Positions 31,909 to 42,955 of a DNA stretch of 64,000 nucleotides are shown piece after piece. Position 1 is the stretch's first letter. The number at the start of each line of letters is the position of its first letter. The notes beneath the pieces are model-generated. The model was not told the DNA's origin. It searched no databases and saw only the letters and a list, made by a program, of their open reading frames with translations. A program made the translations under genes and the position numbers. Source of the stretch: Bedellia somnulentella. Its lineage: Eukaryota; Arthropoda; Insecta; Lepidoptera; Bedelliidae. The stretch spans positions 1,814,401 through 1,878,400 of the forward strand of contig OY755175.1 of the NCBI GenBank assembly GCA_963576735.1. Direction: 5' to 3'.

Positions 31909-34382
31909 TAACATTCGATACAAAGTTCTTCCTTTTTCTATTCTCATAGCTTTAAGCACCACTTCATCCACTTGTGGAATTTCAGTAGGGAAAATATTAT
32001 AAAGATATTAATTGTGATAGATTTTCAGCCAATTTGCCAAAAAATCACTTAGCACAACCGTGATAAAATTCGAAGTTGAGGTAGTGCTTCTTTAAACCGA
32101 CATGAAGTAGCGCTTTTATTTATCTCTGTTCTCTAACAAACGATTTTTATTTATTTTTGGTAATGTTGCCGTGTCAATAAGAGCACATAAAAATCTCTAA
32201 ATTTTAGTGTTTTAATTTTGAAAAATGCTAGATATGTTGTTTTTTTTTTTCGTCTGTTCTTCAGAGAAACAACATTAAAATGATATATAATGCAGTATTT
32301 GAAGTTTTCTTTGTCTCAGTAACACTTTTGTTTAAATCATACTCGAAACAAATGTGATAACTTAACAAAAAAAATTTTAAGTATTTTTTTTCTTTCTTTT
32401 TAAAATCACCATGTATATCTAGCTCACCTTACACAACACAGTACAGACCCCGGCGATATTATTATGATATCACTCGAAAACGCACTAAAGTAAATATCTC
32501 TCCGACAAGCGCAATGCGCGCCCCACTCAATTGTTTTCAATATAAACAAAAATCTGAATTAATATGTCAATAGGAGCACTGATTTGCTGAGGGGGTGTCA
32601 GCGCAATACTTTTTAGATATGAAAAGCACCGTTTATTTTTGTTTAATAAGTGTTTTAGTTCGTTGCTTTTGTGAGTTTAAAAATAATATTGGGTTGTAAT
32701 CTTTTCGGGTTTTTGTTACTATTTCTGCGGACTTTTAGAACGTTAATTCGAATAATGCCAAATTAGTCAAAAATTTATTTTACCACAATTGGATTACTAC
32801 TATTAAGGACGTATAATCTACTTTGCCAAGCTAGTAAATAAGACATAATAACATAACATAAACGTTCACGCCGAATATCCCCGAAGGGGTTGGCAGAGGT
32901 ACTAATACTTCTGAACATCACGTGACTTTGTCACCTGGTGTTCAGAGTACCCACGTTTTGCATGAACAGTGTACTAACGTGATAGGGGGCAGGCCTATCA
33001 CCGTTTTGTACGAATACACTGTCACATGACTAAATACAACTCAGCCATGTGGGTTTCCTCACGATGTTTTCCCTCACCGTTAACAACCATGATAAATTAA
33101 CTACACATATGTCTTTAGAAAAGACAAATTAGTGTAGGCCCGACCCAAGATTTGAACACTAGTCGTTTGCACGATAACCGAGTGTTCTACCCACTGGACT
33201 ATCACGGTTGCAAATAATTAATTAATGGTTGTAAATAAGACAATGGTAATAAAGAACGGATTATAATATTAGTCGCGTAATAATTCAATTATTTTTATCA
33301 TTAAACGATAAGTTTCAAACTTTAATATAATTTAGATTGTCATAGAAGGCAAGTTTATACTCGTACAGTACAAAAATGAAAGTTAAATTAAGTATAAAAA
33401 CTGTACGAGGATTTTTTACTGTGCCTTTTAGAAACTTTGAGAAACTATTGAATCTGTCTACCCTGTTATTAATGTTGCTACAATGAGCTGCAGCGTCAAA
33501 AGAAAGACACTTTCTATGATATTATCTTCCCCACTTAAAAATACATAAGGAGCAGAACAGAGTAGTAATTTGATTCTTAGTATACCTCTTCATGTTAATA
33601 TTGCTAATATCATTTGGACACATCACTTACACTCTTCAGCTATTACATACTTTATAAAGTTATGGCGAAAACCTTTTAACTTTTTCACAATTTTTTAACA
33701 ATAGTTTAAATTATTTTTTTTAATAAAGACTTAATGGATTTTGATTTGTGCTATTTTCATACAAAATGGGTCTGCTCTTTGTTCAGAAAATAAGAGTGAC
33801 AAAAACTTTTATCAATTATTGTTATTTCCAAATAGGGACAGTAATAATTTCACACGTAATTTAAATTTGCGCCAAAAACACATTCCAAATATTTTCAACA
33901 GAATTACGCGGTAGAAAAGACTGAACATAATTCGTAGGCGAGCGTGCCAGCCAAGTGACCACAATACAAAAACTAATTTCACAAACAATAAACGTTTTCC
34001 CGCCTTATCTTTTGTCGTGACCTACGCAGTTGACAGTTTTTAACCTAACACCCTGCATAGTGACTGTCAACTGTCACTGCAGCACGTGCCGTGCGCGTGT
34101 ACTACAAACTTCGATCGAGATTTTGACAGCGTAGTGTCAAAATTGTTTAAATGAGTTTTGTAGGATTTAAAGATTTAAAATATTGGGCTCGCAGCTTTGA
34201 ATTGTAAATTTGAAAAACTACTATTACTTCGGTATTTATAATATTCTGTGATAGAATTTCATTTGTGAAATATTCAGAATTAAATACTGACATGCAACCA
34301 TACACCCATAAATTTGTGATCTTCGTATTTTTCAAATGTTTATAACTATGGAAGTATATCGTATTTGAGTGTTCAATTACAA
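31909..34382. other. Non-coding intergenic, one SINE
   Basis: AT-rich apart from one family C SINE (32846-33230). A patch at 33930-34130 has repeated TGACAGT/ACTGTCA words and an inverted pair CAGTTGACAG / CTGTCAACTG around 34028-34075. No reading frame supported. Confidence 0.5.
32846..33230 (-). mobile_element. Family C SINE, full length with target duplication
   Basis: Tail ACATAACATAAACGTTCACG to head GGACTATCACGGTTGC. GTAAATAAGACA repeats at 32834-32845 and 33231-33242. Confidence 0.93.
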
Positions 34383-34435
34383 ACATACATTAGTACCCAT
34401 ATGGGAAGGCAGAGACTATCGATCGCAACTGAAAT
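34383..34435 (-). mobile_element. Family B LINE extreme 3' end, degenerate
   Basis: ATACATTAGTACCCATATGG then GGCAGAGACTATCGATCGCA. Confidence 0.5.
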
Positions 34436-34634
34436 CTAATACCAACCAATCCAATTCCAATACTAGTCGTGTAACGAATTGTATTTATACTAATAATATG
34501 TACCTATATATTTAATACTGGTTTACTAGACGAAAAAAAACAAGCAAGACAATCTTCATATGAGTACTTAGCCAGCAACCGAAGAGGACCCATCTCGCTA
34601 CGTGGATTTAGCTAGCTTAATTCATGAAATCGCT

Positions 34635-34834
34635 NNNNNNNNNNNNNNNNNNNNNNNNNNNNNNNNNNNNNNNNNNNNNNNNNNNNNNNNNNNNNNNNNN
34701 NNNNNNNNNNNNNNNNNNNNNNNNNNNNNNNNNNNNNNNNNNNNNNNNNNNNNNNNNNNNNNNNNNNNNNNNNNNNNNNNNNNNNNNNNNNNNNNNNNNN
34801 NNNNNNNNNNNNNNNNNNNNNNNNNNNNNNNNNN
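34635..34834. other. Assembly gap, 200 N
   Basis: Exactly 200 unknown bases, a placeholder size. The sequence to the right begins inside a 312-bp tandem array; the sequence to the left does not belong to the array. The true 5' edge and copy number of the array are hidden here. Confidence 0.99.
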
Positions 34835-34843
34835 CAGCCAACT

Positions 34844-34915
34844 GACACGGTAGCTCAGTTGGCAGAGCGTCGGGGCGTTTGCCCGAGGTCGCGGGTTCGA
34901 TCCCCGCCTGTGTCG
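34844..34915 (+). tRNA. tRNA-like gene, array copy 1 (non-canonical anticodon loop)
   Basis: It folds as a full cloverleaf: acceptor GACACGG with CTGTGTC, D stem GCTC/GAGC, anticodon stem TCGGG/CCCGA, T stem GCGGG/CCCGC with loop TTCGATC. A box TAGCTCAGTTGG and B box GGTTCGATCCC fit the Pol III consensus, and TTTTT follows within 3-4 bases as terminator. The seven-base anticodon loop GCGTTTG lacks the universal U33 (C instead) and would put GTT in the anticodon position. It may be a transcribed tRNA-like RNA or a tRNA pseudogene rather than a decoding tRNA. Confidence 0.6.
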
Positions 34916-35155
34916 AAATTTTTCTTTCCTTTATTTATTCTTTAATTATTAGTAATAATCCCCACATGAGGTTTTCATGACCAAAAAGATTTAAATTATG
35001 TGATAGTTAGGCGTTTTCAACATTTGCATTCTATCTGAAAAGGTAGACAAGTGGCCTTTCGAATTAGGAATAATTCGGAGGTAGGAAACGCAAACACTAC
35101 TTAAACGTGTAAAAAAGAAATAAAGGATAGAAGAATTTCGCACTGGCAGCCAACT

Positions 35156-35227
35156 GACACGGTAGCTCAGTTGGCAGAGCGTCGGGGCGTTTGCCCGAGG
35201 TCGCGGGTTCGATCCCCGCCTGTGTCG
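35156..35227 (+). tRNA. tRNA-like gene, array copy 2
   Basis: Core identical to copy 1: same cloverleaf, A box, B box, T-run terminator and GCGTTTG loop. The spacer downstream of this copy carries a private A-to-T substitution near 35399. Confidence 0.6.
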
Positions 35228-35467
35228 AAATTTTTCTTTCCTTTATTTATTCTTTAATTATTAGTAATAATCCCCACATGAGGTTTTCATGACCAAAAAG
35301 ATTTAAATTATGTGATAGTTAGGCGTTTTCAACATTTGCATTCTATCTGAAAAGGTAGACAAGTGGCCTTTCGAATTAGGAATAATTCGGAGGTAGGATA
35401 CGCAAACACTACTTAAACGTGTAAAAAAGAAATAAAGGATAGAAGAATTTCGCACTGGCAGCCAACT

Positions 35468-35539
35468 GACACGGTAGCTCAGTTGGCAGAGCGTCGGGGC
35501 GTTTGCCCGAGGTCGCGGGTTCGATCCCCGCCTGTGTCG
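35468..35539 (+). tRNA. tRNA-like gene, array copy 3
   Basis: Core identical to copy 1, with intact internal promoter and T-run terminator, and the same loop with C33. Confidence 0.6.
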
Positions 35540-35779
35540 AAATTTTTCTTTCCTTTATTTATTCTTTAATTATTAGTAATAATCCCCACATGAGGTTTTC
35601 ATGACCAAAAAGATTTAAATTATGTGATAGTTAGGCGTTTTCAACATTTGCATTCTATCTGAAAAGGTAGACAAGTGGCCTTTCGAATTAGGAATAATTC
35701 GGAGGTAGGAAACGCAAACACTACTTAAACGTGTAAAAAAGAAATAAAGGATAGAAGAATTTCGCACTGGCAGCCAACT

Positions 35780-35851
35780 GACACGGTAGCTCAGTTGGCA
35801 GAGCGTCGGGGCGTTTGCCCGAGGTCGCGGGTTCGATCCCCGCCTGTGTCG
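35780..35851 (+). tRNA. tRNA-like gene, array copy 4
   Basis: Core identical to copy 1, with intact internal promoter and T-run terminator, and the same loop with C33. Confidence 0.6.
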
Positions 35852-36091
35852 AAATTTTTCTTTCCTTTATTTATTCTTTAATTATTAGTAATAATCCCCA
35901 CATGAGGTTTTCATGACCAAAAAGATTTAAATTATGTGATAGTTAGGCGTTTTCAACATTTGCATTCTATCTGAAAAGGTAGACAAGTGGCCTTTCGAAT
36001 TAGGAATAATTCGGAGGTAGGAAACGCAAACACTACTTAAACGTGTAAAAAAGAAATAAAGGATAGAAGAATTTCGCACTGGCAGCCAACT

Positions 36092-36163
36092 GACACGGTA
36101 GCTCAGTTGGCAGAGCGTCGGGGCGTTTGCCCGAGGTCGCGGGTTTGATCCCCGCCTGTGTCG
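36092..36163 (+). tRNA. tRNA-like gene, array copy 5 (edge copy)
   Basis: As copy 1 but the T loop/B box reads GGTTTGATCCC, losing the invariant C of the TTC motif. The T-run terminator is followed by CGTTCC. The edge copy of the array is diverging, as expected where homogenisation is weakest. Confidence 0.55.
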
Positions 36164-36200
36164 AAATTTTTCGTTCCTTTATTTATTCTTTAATTATTAA

Positions 36201-37457
36201 TACTAACACTTTATCCTTACTCTAATGAAAACAATATAAGTACTTGTTGTCGTCTTCAGTTTTTAATGAGCATCCTATTAAGTTGTCAGCGGTAACAAGG
36301 AGTTCGTATATGAACGAGCTACCGCATTGCTTAATTTACAGCCGTCATTATGTCTGTACTTGACAATCAATCTTGACGTAGGTAAATTCTGAACATACTG
36401 TATATAATGAGTACCTTTTTTGTATTATTATATGATTATGTGTGTTAATACACAGTTTGTAGATACGATAAAGAAGGCATAATTGAAAAACGGTTTGTCA
36501 AAGATTTGGAATAGTAAAACTTTTAAGTCACTTTTGAATACTTAGAGGGGAAAAGATCGTCATCTTTAATAGTATTCTGGCCAGATTTCCAAAAACATTC
36601 CAAGTGAATTTATTTCATCTAAGTCAAACCAAAAAACTGGCAAGAAGTCTTCCGTAACAAACTTATTATATTCACTGGTTTTCATTTCATTGACGTAAAC
36701 TTCAAAATAAAAAACGTTGATTTCCGTCACAAAAGTAAACTGGAAAAACGAATATTGAATGGAAAAATCAATAATTCTTTGTCGCGACGTCTTTTGATAA
36801 CAATACGCTCGTTTCAATCATCAATATGTATTGAAGAGGGCTTTCTTGACATCGGGCGAGGGTGTTTTCAAAATCTCAAGGGGTTTTTCAATGACAATAC
36901 ATGTTTTCTTTTCATTTCATGAAATCGCCTTGTCTCTTTTGTTATGACACAGTAGTTATTACTAATTATTGCTGGAAGCTAGATAATATTTTTATCAAAT
37001 CAACCTGGACACATTGCTGTATAATTTATATCAATATAAATTTGACACATCTTATACGATATTTGTTCCGATATTTGATGATCGAACTATATATTATTTG
37101 CTAATCATAGTGGCAAAAGTTAAATTATACTCTTCTTCAGACCTACGGAGTTTGAACTAGAGCGCAGAATGGTCATTTACGCCCGATTTCTGAATTGAGT
37201 ATTCAAGCTGAGAACGACTTAAGTATCATTTTGTCTCATTCAGTTTTTAAAATTTCAATGCGACAGAACGATACTTAAGTTGTTCTCAAATGGAATACCC
37301 AATTCAGAAATCGGGCGTTAGTATTAGAAGCCTGACTAAACAATTTTTAAAGATGACTTTAACTGCACTTATATTTTAAAATTTTTCATGATTTACGTAG
37401 AAGCTACTTTGCTACAACAGTTATATTGTGTTATCACAACCCACTCATATCATTTAT
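36201..37457. other. Non-coding flank of the tRNA-like array
   Basis: Ordinary AT-rich sequence. The only recognised element is the 138-bp MITE at 37180-37317. Confidence 0.6.
37180..37317. mobile_element. Palindromic MITE, family P, copy 2
   Basis: This is a 138-bp palindrome starting CGCCCGATTTCTGAATTGAG and ending with the complement ATTCAGAAATCGGGCG. It is flanked by TTA on both sides (37177-37179 and 37318-37320), a likely target-site duplication of the kind made by PIF/Harbinger-like elements. It is strongly similar to 24899-25036. Confidence 0.88.
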
Positions 37458-37582
37458 TATACTCACGCCCACCGTTAGTTCCCATTGGGGTAGGTAGAGA
37501 CTATCGATCGCCACTTTCTTCGCCACAATCTTTTCATACATGCTCTTTTATTTTCATATTTCGGACACGTGCCTTCTTGAGC
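37458..37582 (-). mobile_element. Family B LINE 3' end
   Basis: TACTCACGCCCACCGTTAGT, GGTAGAGACTATCGATCGCC, CATACATGCTCTTTTATTTT. Confidence 0.82.
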
Positions 37583-37968
37583 CCATTATTTATTTGGTAA
37601 TAATACAATATAATATAATAAAAATATTGTGGTATAATCCAAACAGCTACTTGTAACTTGCACATAAGCAGATTAAAAGTTGGTATCACAGACACACACC
37701 CCATTATCAATCACAATGAAGACCACAGAGCTTCGCGTGTCATTCACAATCATTTGATTAGATTTTTAACCATCCCACCTACTTGTGTATTGTGTGGAAA
37801 ATAATGAGATATAAATATGTGGGTGGATCAAATATCAAGAAAGCAGCGAGTTTTATAGGGGCAGTATGTTTCGTAGGCGGTTTAACACAGGTATAGCTTC
37901 ACATTAAAAAGCCTAAAAACATTGGATAACGTCTTCTAAATAAAGGCTTACAAACGACTATTAGAATA

Positions 37969-38212
37969 TACATACATAAACTCACGGCTATATTTCCCTA
38001 GAAGGGGTAGCCAGAGCTAACGAATTAGAAACTCCTCAGCCACTTTTGGAAGTTGCGTGGCGAAAAGATGGTAAAATAAAGGTTTTTGGTGATGGGTCTC
38101 CAACCGCATCGCCCAAAAATCCCTTAAAAAGCCCCAATACCGTTAGTCGCCTCTCACGTACACCCACCGGAAGAAAAGGGGTAGTGCTATTCTAAGCCGA
38201 CACTACACAGCA
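37969..38212 (-). mobile_element. Family A element, full length
   Basis: Tail CATACATAAACTCACGGCTA to 5' end CCGACACTACACAGC. Confidence 0.88.
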
Positions 38213-38491
38213 AAGAATAATTAGAATATATGACCGTAATATACCGTATAATGTAACGTAATGATATATAAGACCCACACTGCGTCATTCCGTACGTGGC
38301 AGCCTCTCCAAAACCTTCGAGCCTTCCGTCGGTGCTGCGTGAATGTGCCCTGCCTCTTAACACTCCAATTTTGCGACTTCTTAGGCTATTCAAGTTATTA
38401 AGGCTGGTTCTGCAGAGTCAATCGCGTAGCCTTCAATATAGCCTTATCCATTGCCCTTTAGATAATTCTGAGCCTAATTTAACTGGTAGCT

Positions 38492-38676
38492 AATTTAAAT
38501 CTTTTTGTTCATGAAAACCTCATGTGGGGATTATTACTAATAAACAAAGAATAAATAAAGGAAAGAAAAAGTTTCGTTGGCAGTTGGCAGAGCGTCGGGG
38601 CGTATACCCGAGGTCGCGGGTTCGATTCCCGCCTGTGTCGAAAAAATTTTTCTTTCCTTTATTTGTTCTTTGTTTA
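38492..38676 (+). mobile_element. Solitary copy of the tRNA-like element in inverted-repeat arms
   Basis: A tRNA-like core missing its 5' acceptor and A-box start runs from about 38578 to 38640. It keeps the stem TCGGG/CCCGA with loop GCGTATA, and the B box GGTTCGATTCC. It is enclosed by ~40-bp inverted arms: AATAAATAAAGGAAAGAAAA on the left and TTTTCTTTCCTTTATTTGTT on the right. The left arm continues outward to 38501 as the reverse complement of the array spacer (CTCATGTGGGGATTATTACT). Direct repeats TTAACTGGTAGCT flank it at 38479-38491 and 38677-38689. It looks like a transposed or retroposed deletion derivative of the array unit. Confidence 0.7.
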
Positions 38677-38709
38677 TTAACTGGTAGCTTTACCCAAATC
38701 GCACTGCAT

Positions 38710-38953
38710 ACGTACGTACATACTCACCGCCATAAACCCCAAAAAGGGGTAGCCAGAGCTTCATAGTTAGAAATTCCTCAGCCACATTTGTAAGTTGATA
38801 CGGACAAGATGGCAGAAACAAAGTATCGTTGGTGATGGGTCTTCAACCACATCGCCCAAAAACCACTTAAAAAAGCCCCAATACCCTTAGTCGCCTCTTA
38901 CGACACCCGTTGGTAGAAACGAGTAGTGACATTCTAAGCCGGCACTACACGGC
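38710..38953 (-). mobile_element. Family A element, full length
   Basis: Tail ACGTACGTACATACTCACCG to 5' end GCCGGCACTACACGGC. The ~25-bp flanks repeat: TTAACTGGTAGCTTTACCCA before it and TTAATTGGTAGCTTTATCCA after it, a likely target duplication. The same target motif also borders the solitary tRNA-like element upstream. Confidence 0.87.
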
Positions 38954-39061
38954 AATGCCTAATTTAATTGGTAGCTTTATCCAAATAACCCTCCCTTCCC
39001 TTCATAAATTTCGTATAAATCTCAAACACAGATTATGATCTATACTTCTATTATCAAATAT

Positions 39062-40099
39062 TAAGAGCTAAAGTGGACGGAATCGTTAGTAGAACGGCCG
39101 AGCAAGATGTTAAACATCACATAAAAAACGTTTTTTCATAGGCGGGAGTCTGAGAAAAAAATAAAAGAATATGTATGTTCAAGACGAATGATGCATATAC
39201 GGGAAGTAAGAGATATTTATTAGGATACTAGTGGATCGTCCCAGCTTCGCACGGGTAGCGTTGTTTTTTAAATATCTGAGGTATCTTTCTTCAGTCACTG
39301 CTCAAGCATTGTGAAATTCAGCGCAATGTTTTCAATTAATTAAATTTATAGCACTCCCTAAACAGTGTAGTTTGGTGATTTTGAATGCGCTTTAATGAAC
39401 GGTTCAGTATTTCCGTTTAATAGCAAATTTTGGATTAAAACGCTATGAAGTACTTATACTAAACAATAAATCATTACGTGATGTAGGATGCAACTACTGG
39501 CGCCATCTAGTATGTTATATGTAAATTAGTAAAGATTTGGTTTTGATCACGGGCGCGATGGCTTATTTTATGTATAATTTCGGTGTTTCTCTACCGATTT
39601 CTATGATTCTTTTTTTATTGAATAGGTAATAATGTTACCTTTTTTAAATTAGGGATGAGTGAGAGGTTTACAGACGTAAGAGTAAACAAATATAATCAGA
39701 ATGTTCTGAACTGCTAAGCTATCAGGAAATACACGTGTTATTGTGAGTCAACCGTAAAAGATAGACATAAACTGTTGAGGATTTTTTTTAGATAATTTTA
39801 TGAAGAATATTTCCGTCATACATGATTTCTATGTAAGTTTAACCATTAAGGCTGCACACGCGACGGAAGCTTAAAAAATGGAGTAACTTCTCCCGTTTTC
39901 CCAGACAGACAGACAAAAATTTTACTGATTGCATTTTTGGCATCAGTATCGATCCCTAATCACAACCTGATAGTTATTTTGAAAATATATTTCTTGTACA
40001 GAATTGACCTCTCTACAGATTTATTATAAGTATAGATAAGAAGTCTCTTCCTACTCCAACGGAAAAAAAATATGTGAACACAAGTGAGTTAGTAAGTAT
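39062..40099 (+). mobile_element. Family B LINE 3' end split by a later insertion
   Basis: Decayed family B sequence (ATAAAAGAATATGTATGTTC, GGGAAGTAAGAGA) stops at about 39226. It resumes at 40037 with AAGTCTCTTCCTACTCCAAC and a (TATG)-like tail. The intervening ~810 bp is a separate element. Confidence 0.6.
39227..40038 (+). mobile_element. Interspersed element with CTAGTGGATCGTCCCAGCTTC start
   Basis: It starts ACTAGTGGATCGTCCCAGCT and ends TTATTATAAGTATAGATA. These ends are seen on abundant lepidopteran repeats, often considered RTE-related. A CAGACAGACAGAC stretch lies near 39903. It sits inside a family B copy. No open reading frame of note. Confidence 0.6.
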
Positions 40100-40109
40100 G
40101 TCGCATCCA

Positions 40110-40344
40110 TGAAAAAATCCCAAGGAGGGGTAGCCAGAACTTCAGAGTCAGAAGCTCCTCAGCCACATTTGGAAGTTTATAGGGGAGGTGGTAAAAATAA
40201 AGAAGGTAAGAAGGTAGAATCGTTGGTAATGGGTCTCCAATCGCATCGCTCCAAAATCTCTTAAGAAAGCTCCATACCGTTAGTCGACTTACGACACCCA
40301 TAAATAGAAAGGGGTAGTGACATTCTTAGCCGGCACTACACGGC
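40110..40344 (-). mobile_element. Family A element, nearly full length
   Basis: GGAGGGGTAGCCAGAACTTC to 5' end GCCGGCACTACACGGC. The tail is poorly preserved. Confidence 0.8.
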
Positions 40345-41382
40345 TAGCCATTGCTGTTATACCAAAACCATGAATGCCTGTGAAATGACGCCAGATTGTA
40401 ACTACTATTTTTCTTTTAGCATCGGAGTTTGAGCCAACACGACAATTCGTAAAGCCAAAACGTCAATATCGAGAAAACACAAGGCGACTTCGGTTTTAAT
40501 TACGCCATTGAGCCCCATCTGAGTCTGACGCTGGAATCCGATAGTACAATAAAACTTCCAAGCACTGAATAATTGGCTCTATATTCAAGATAATTGAACA
40601 GCATTCAGGGTTCGATTCCAATCAAAGTTTTCATTGGACAATCTGGCTCGGTTTGCTTGTTAAAAACGACGCGGCGTCTTTTGTCTTGAGCGGAAAGTTT
40701 TTGGCTGATTCGCAGTGATTGAAAATTGTGGAAGCTGTTTTGAGTTTCGTCACCAATCATTGTGGAATAATATTAGCTATAATGATTAAGGATTTGAGTT
40801 GAGTTTTATGAACGATCGGTGTTTCGGTTGAAAGTATATGACTTTTACCAACTCTTCAGGTTGTGCTATTTTAGCTCATATCCGCACTGCTTAAAAGAAA
40901 TAAGTTTGGTTGTCAAGCAGTGAGGTAAAACATTATAGGAACACACACTAGGCTAAGTTATACGATACTAAGTCATGAGACATACTTCATAGATTCAAAG
41001 GGTTTGCCTTCCCTTACATGGTTCTTTTACATTATACTTCAAACACCTAATGACAAAATTACTGTTATTGCCAATTACTAGTACTTCTATCTTAAAACAC
41101 AAGAATGAAAATTAAATTATAAACCAATAACATAAATTACAGTCTTTTCGAATGGTATAAAGAAAACCTTATAAAAAGGCACGATACATTCAGCCAATGA
41201 TTTCCACCACGTTATATTCTATTATGTACACGAATTGTCATATTTGAGTGCGCACAACATATTTACACGTCGCGAATAAAAGATATAATTATGAATAGAC
41301 TCGGCTTACTGTAAGCATATTTAAGCCGCAATTCTGCTCTGTTACTAAAGCTTTACTATAATATACACTCAGGCCAAAAGAA

Positions 41383-41602
41383 TACATACATACATATACT
41401 CACGGCCATAAATCTGAAAATGGGGTAGACAGAGCTTCAGAGCTTCAGAGCTAGAAACTTTCAGCCAGATTTGGAAATGGATAGGGCACAAGATCGTAGA
41501 AATATAGTATCGCCATTTAAAAAGCCCCATACCCTTAGTCGCCTCTTACGACACCCGTGAGTAGAAAAGGGTAGTGTCATTCTAAGCCAGCACTAAGCGG
41601 CA
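41383..41602 (-). mobile_element. Family A element with small deletion
   Basis: (TACA)n tail, CTCACGGCCATAAATCTGAA, ending in AGCCAGCACTAAGCGGC. The GGTTGGAGACCC block is deleted. Confidence 0.82.
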
Positions 41603-42483
41603 TCAAAAGAAAAGAAAAAGAAAACCCAGGTGGCTAAACTTAGTTACAGCTGGGGAGTTATCTATTTTTGGAAGATACACATTACATGATCGTTAGAAAA
41701 ACTACTACTAACTACACTCTTCATTGTACGTATGAATTTTCGTCCTTGGCATTTGAACCAGTGGCAACATCTTAATATATCTACATGCAGACAGAGCTAC
41801 TTCGTAATCACTGGTATTAATTTTTATCGAAAAAACAATATTTTGGCCGTTTAAGGAAGTCAAAAGGAAAAATGATTTAAACTCAATCATTTAAACCTTT
41901 GGTCCCTTTTGTAGGAAGCTCGTAGTAGGGTATAGTATTGGGTTATTTTATATCTTTACAGCTTTTGTCAATATGAATGGATTACATTTTTTTAAATTTC
42001 CATAGAGTTTACTTAGATTAGTGGAATCGCAATCTGGCGAAGGCTGAGGTGCCAGATTTGCGTCACAAAGGAGCGCCTTACGCGTCGTCTCCGCGATGAG
42101 GGGGCGACTAGCCTACTCTGTACGCGCTCCATGATTTACGGGAAACTTTATAATTACATGACATTCAAATGCTAATGAATTAGTTTATATATTATTAAAA
42201 TCTTGATAGTTTTGGGTAAACTTATTTTATGTTTGTGGAAGGGAAAATAATCTCTTTGATTTTTGATCGCCACGCTCAATGATAATTTGACAAGGTTCTG
42301 ATAATCGAAGTGCTATGCATAAAGCGAAAATATTTAAATTTTAGTACAATTTACAACGAATTTAATGAATATGATACTGAATATGCTATGTTCAATTCAC
42401 TTTTAGAAGTACGAGGGAAAAGTAAGTTTGAGTAAAAGTCCTTAGAATTTAATTTTTAATCGCATAGTTTTTTAAGTATAAAT
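41603..42483. other. Non-coding with one GC-richer patch
   Basis: A ~100-bp CpG-containing patch at 42030-42135 (AAAGGAGCGCCTTACGCGTC, GATGAGGGGGCGACTAGCC) stands out. No gene or repeat match. Confidence 0.5.
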
Positions 42484-42700
42484 TGAGGGAAAACATCGTG
42501 AGGAAATCCAAATGGCTAAATTGTACTTAGTCAAATAACAATGTATTCGTACGAAATGGCGAAAGGCCTGCCCCTGTCACGTGTGTACACTGTCAAAGCA
42601 AAACGTAGGTACTCTGAAAACCTGGTCACAATGTCACGTGATATTCAGAAGTATAAGTATCTCTGCCAACCCCTTCGGGGCGTGAAAGTTTTAGTTTGAG
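42484..42700 (+). mobile_element. Family C SINE, head missing
   Basis: GAGGGAAAACATCGTGAGGA to CCCCTTCGGGGCGTGAAAG. Confidence 0.85.
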
Positions 42701-42955
42701 TTAAGTGAGTAAATCAATTACTTTAATGTGTTGTGCAACTCGTGTGGGGGAATTGTAACTAACGTGGTTTTTATAACACGTAAATCGTGTAAGCTATAAT
42801 GCAAATATGACTAGCAAAACAAAGGCCACTTCGCCATAAATGTATAGTGTGAGTTTCAAAACTTCTTTAATAACAACTTAGGTAACATATGCAATCCAGT
42901 TTCATTCTACAGCTACTAATTATTTTGTAAACATTATGTAGATTAGATATATATT

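Larger units (their letters stand above)
34835..36200 (+). repeat. Tandem array of 312-bp units, each with a tRNA-like gene
   Basis: tRNA-like cores start at 34844, 35156, 35468, 35780 and 36092, a constant 312-bp step. Units are near-identical, with only scattered substitutions (GATACGC for GAAACGC near 35397; TTTGATCC for TTCGATCC in the last core; CGTTCC for CTTTCC after it). Each core is flanked by ~30-bp imperfect inverted arms: ATAAAGGATAGAAGAATTTC before it and GAAATTTTTCTTTCCTTTAT after it. The array ends soon after the fifth core at about 36200 and runs into the assembly gap on the left. Confidence 0.95.

Noticed and set aside
34602..34853. Several open reading frames spanning the N run
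   Set aside because: They exist only because unknown bases contain no stop codons.
34844..36163. Array cores as functional tRNA-Asn(GTT)
   Set aside because: GTT falls in the anticodon position, but C33 replaces U33 and the rest does not resemble a standard tRNA-Asn; kept as tRNA-like only.
34835..36200. Array as a CRISPR
   Set aside because: Units are 312 bp with conserved spacers and the DNA is eukaryotic.
38187..38393. 68-codon minus frame near the solitary tRNA-like element
   Set aside because: No motif; it overlaps a family A 5' end on one side, and the rest is not recognised.
40915..41000. Possible further family C fragment
   Set aside because: Only loose word matches (GTGAGGTAAAACATTATAGG); too weak to list.
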